Assembly: GCA_903910385.1 (NCBI GenBank)
Contig: CAIVZM010000046.1
Span: forward strand, 1 to 35,132
DNA from: an uncultured Armatimonadota bacterium
Lineage (GTDB): Bacteria; Armatimonadota; Armatimonadia; Armatimonadales; Armatimonadaceae
Direction: 5' to 3'
DNA: 35,132 nt
The notes under the pieces were generated by a model. It worked only from the letters and a program-made list of their open reading frames with translations, was not told where the DNA came from and did not search any database. Both the position numbers and the translations under genes were made by a program. Positions 32,646-35,132 of this stretch are shown here, piece by piece (position 1 is the stretch's first letter; every line of letters starts with the position of its first letter).

Positions 32646-33960
32646 TATTCGGGTACCGCAGTTAGGCGAGTCGGTGGTCGAGGCGACTATCGCTCAGTGG
32701 CTCAAGAATCCGGGCGACATCATCAAAGCGGGCGACGCTCTGGTGGAACTGGAGACGGAAAAGGTCAATCAGACGCTGGAAGCGGAAACATCCGGCGTCC
32801 TGAGCGCCATTCTCCATGCCGTCGGCGACACGGTCGGGGTCGGCGAAGCGCTGGGAACCATCTCCGAATCGGGCATTGCCGCTACACCGAGCGCCCCGGT
32901 AGCCGAGACACTCTCCGCTCCCGCCCCTGCATCGCCCACCGAATCCAATGGCGAGACTGCCGCCGCCGCAACTCCGGTCGCGGCACGGATGGCGGCGGAA
33001 AACAATGTCGATCTGAGCGCGATCAAGCCCACCGGCCCCGGCGGGAAGATCGGCAAGGAAGATGTCGCCACCCAGATCGCGCAGGCGACTGTCCAGCCAG
33101 AAACCGCGATCCTCAAGCAGCAGGAATCCGCCAAAGCCCGCGAAGATGCCAAAAACGCCCCGCCCGCTTTTGTCACCGCGCCCACCGTTTCCGCCGCTCC
33201 CGCGACTCCCGCCGCCACTGCCGCCGCCACTCCCGCCGCTCCGACGACATCCGCCAACGGGCGACCCGAAGAGCGTGTGCGAATGACCCGTCGCCGCGCC
33301 ACGATTGCGCGACGGTTGGTAGAAGCGCAGCACAATGCCGCCATGTTGACCACATTCAACGAGGTAGACCTGACCGCTGTCATGGAAATCCGCACCAAGC
33401 GCAAGGATTCGTTCAAGGAGCGATTCGGCGTCAACCTGGGATTTATGTCGTTCTTCACCAAGGCGAGTATCGCCGCTCTGAAGCAGTTTCCGACTGTCAA
33501 CTCGGAGATTCAGGGCGAGGAAATCGTCCTCAAGAAGTACTACGATATCGGTATTGCGGTTGGAGTCGAGGAAGGTCTGGTCGTCCCGGTGCTTCGGGAT
33601 GCCGACAAGCTCTCCTTCGCCGGAATCGAAAAGAAGATCGGCGAACTGGCGGGCAAGGCGAAAGCCAACACCCTGACCCTTTCCGAACTGACCGGCGGCA
33701 CTTTCACCATTACCAATGGCGGGGTCTACGGTTCGCTGATGTCCACGCCCATTCTGAATGCGCCGCAGGTCGGAATCCTCGGAATGCACACCATCAAGAA
33801 GCGTCCGGTGGTGGTCAATGACGAAATCGCCATTCGCCCGATGATGTATATCGCCCTGTCGTATGACCACCGTGTCATCGATGGCGGAACCGCCGTGCAG
33901 TTCCTCGTCAAAGTCCGCGATCTGCTGGAAGACCCCGAATCGCTTCTGCTGGAGGGATGA
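32635..33960 (+). CDS. sucB: Dihydrolipoyl succinyltransferase (2-oxoglutarate dehydrogenase E2) SucB
   Basis: The start at 32635 ([19 protein letters not shown]) lies inside the end of sucA. Domains in order: a lipoyl domain with the modified lysine Lys43 in [12 protein letters not shown]; an Ala/Pro linker; a peripheral subunit-binding domain (about 113-148, [15 protein letters not shown] and [11 protein letters not shown]); a second long Ala/Pro-rich linker; and the catalytic acyltransferase domain with [17 protein letters not shown] and the active site DHRVIDGG (411-418). It transfers succinyl from the lipoyl arm to CoA. The 441-residue length is normal, with one lipoyl domain. It is translationally coupled to sucA, and a terminator follows. 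Confidence 0.97.
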   Translation: MPVDIRVPQLGESVVEATIAQWLKNPGDIIKAGDALVELETEKVNQTLEAETSGVLSAILHAVGDTVGVGEALGTISESGIAATPSAPVAETLSAPAPASPTESNGETAAAATPVAARMAAENNVDLSAIKPTGPGGKIGKEDVATQIAQATVQPETAILKQQESAKAREDAKNAPPAFVTAPTVSAAPATPAATAAATPAAPTTSANGRPEERVRMTRRRATIARRLVEAQHNAAMLTTFNEVDLTAVMEIRTKRKDSFKERFGVNLGFMSFFTKASIAALKQFPTVNSEIQGEEIVLKKYYDIGIAVGVEEGLVVPVLRDADKLSFAGIEKKIGELAGKAKANTLTLSELTGGTFTITNGGVYGSLMSTPILNAPQVGILGMHTIKKRPVVVNDEIAIRPMMYIALSYDHRVIDGGTAVQFLVKVRDLLEDPESLLLEG

Positions 33961-33981
33961 TTCCCCGATAGCGACTCGGCG

Positions 33982-34023
33982 AAGATTTTTCCCGGCGATT
34001 CTCCCTCGCCGGGGAATCTTTTT
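33982..34023 (+). terminator. Terminator of sucA-sucB
   Basis: CCCGGCGA / TCGCCGGG (33991-33998, 34006-34013) extended by AAGAT / AATCTT pairing with a small bulge, followed by TTTTT. It lies 21 bases after the sucB stop. Confidence 0.8.
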
Positions 34024-34064
34024 CGCGGGAGAATCCGCGCTTTTTCTCGACACCACACTACTGA

Positions 34065-35132
<1,068 letters not shown>

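Overview
The window looks like a chromosomal segment of an Armatimonadota-type bacterium (Fimbriimonas/Chthonomonas-like). The main evidence is three separate DUF1559 pseudopilin-like proteins that share the N-terminal block [20 protein letters not shown] followed by [12 protein letters not shown] and carry a C-terminal H-x9-DG motif. That wording is characteristic of Armatimonadota and differs from the LLLPAVQQAREAARR form usual in Planctomycetes. Most of the DNA is GC-rich and the housekeeping genes are full length. The lineage is inferred from family wording only, with no database search.

Layout. 1-2.3 kb: small hypothetical, lipoprotein and membrane genes, mostly on the minus strand, then a cluster of palindromic GC-rich repeats (1744-2018) and a strong promoter driving a small membrane protein. 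2.4-4.5 kb: a DUF1559 gene converging on secE-nusG, which are not followed by the usual rplK. 4.6-8.2 kb: a TonB-like/VWA membrane protein converging tail to tail on clpP-clpX. 8.3-15.9 kb: a minus-strand accessory block read as DUF433-like gene, zeta-like kinase, small partner, hsdR, hsdS, hsdM. 16.1-19.9 kb: cobalamin-dependent metH. 19.9-23.9 kb: a 52-bp palindrome, a small lipoprotein, two more DUF1559 genes, iteron-like repeats and an orphan protein with a strong promoter. 24.1-26.1 kb: VKOR, a DsbA-like oxidase and a histidine phosphatase. 26.1-27.9 kb: a compact BglII-type restriction-modification pair in lower-GC DNA. 28-29.5 kb: repeat-rich spacer, a small basic protein, an Hfq-like Sm protein and tRNA-Cys(GCA). 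29.6-35.1 kb: sucA-sucB (2-oxoglutarate dehydrogenase E1 and E2), a terminator, and argG running off the window.

How the parts work together. ClpP and ClpX form the AAA+ protease. SecE and NusG are the usual secretion/elongation pair. VKOR and DsbA form a complete oxidative-folding relay (VKOR re-oxidises the thioredoxin-fold protein). SucA and SucB overlap and form the first two subunits of one complex. The type I R-M genes, the zeta-like kinase with its partner, and the BglII-like R-M pair are defence or addiction functions. Repeats of one dispersed family occur on both sides of the 24-28 kb segment that holds the type II R-M pair.

Most unusual signals: a repeat cluster with a CRISPR-like 61-62 bp register but no cas genes; an uncharacterised three-gene module (DUF433-like, zeta-like, small partner) directly upstream of hsdRSM, whose first gene carries an in-frame heptamer tract; an R-S-M gene order with long internal repeats in hsdS; several promoters placed so close to ATG that the transcripts should be leaderless; a perfect 24-bp-arm palindrome upstream of metH; and a divergent Hfq-like protein.
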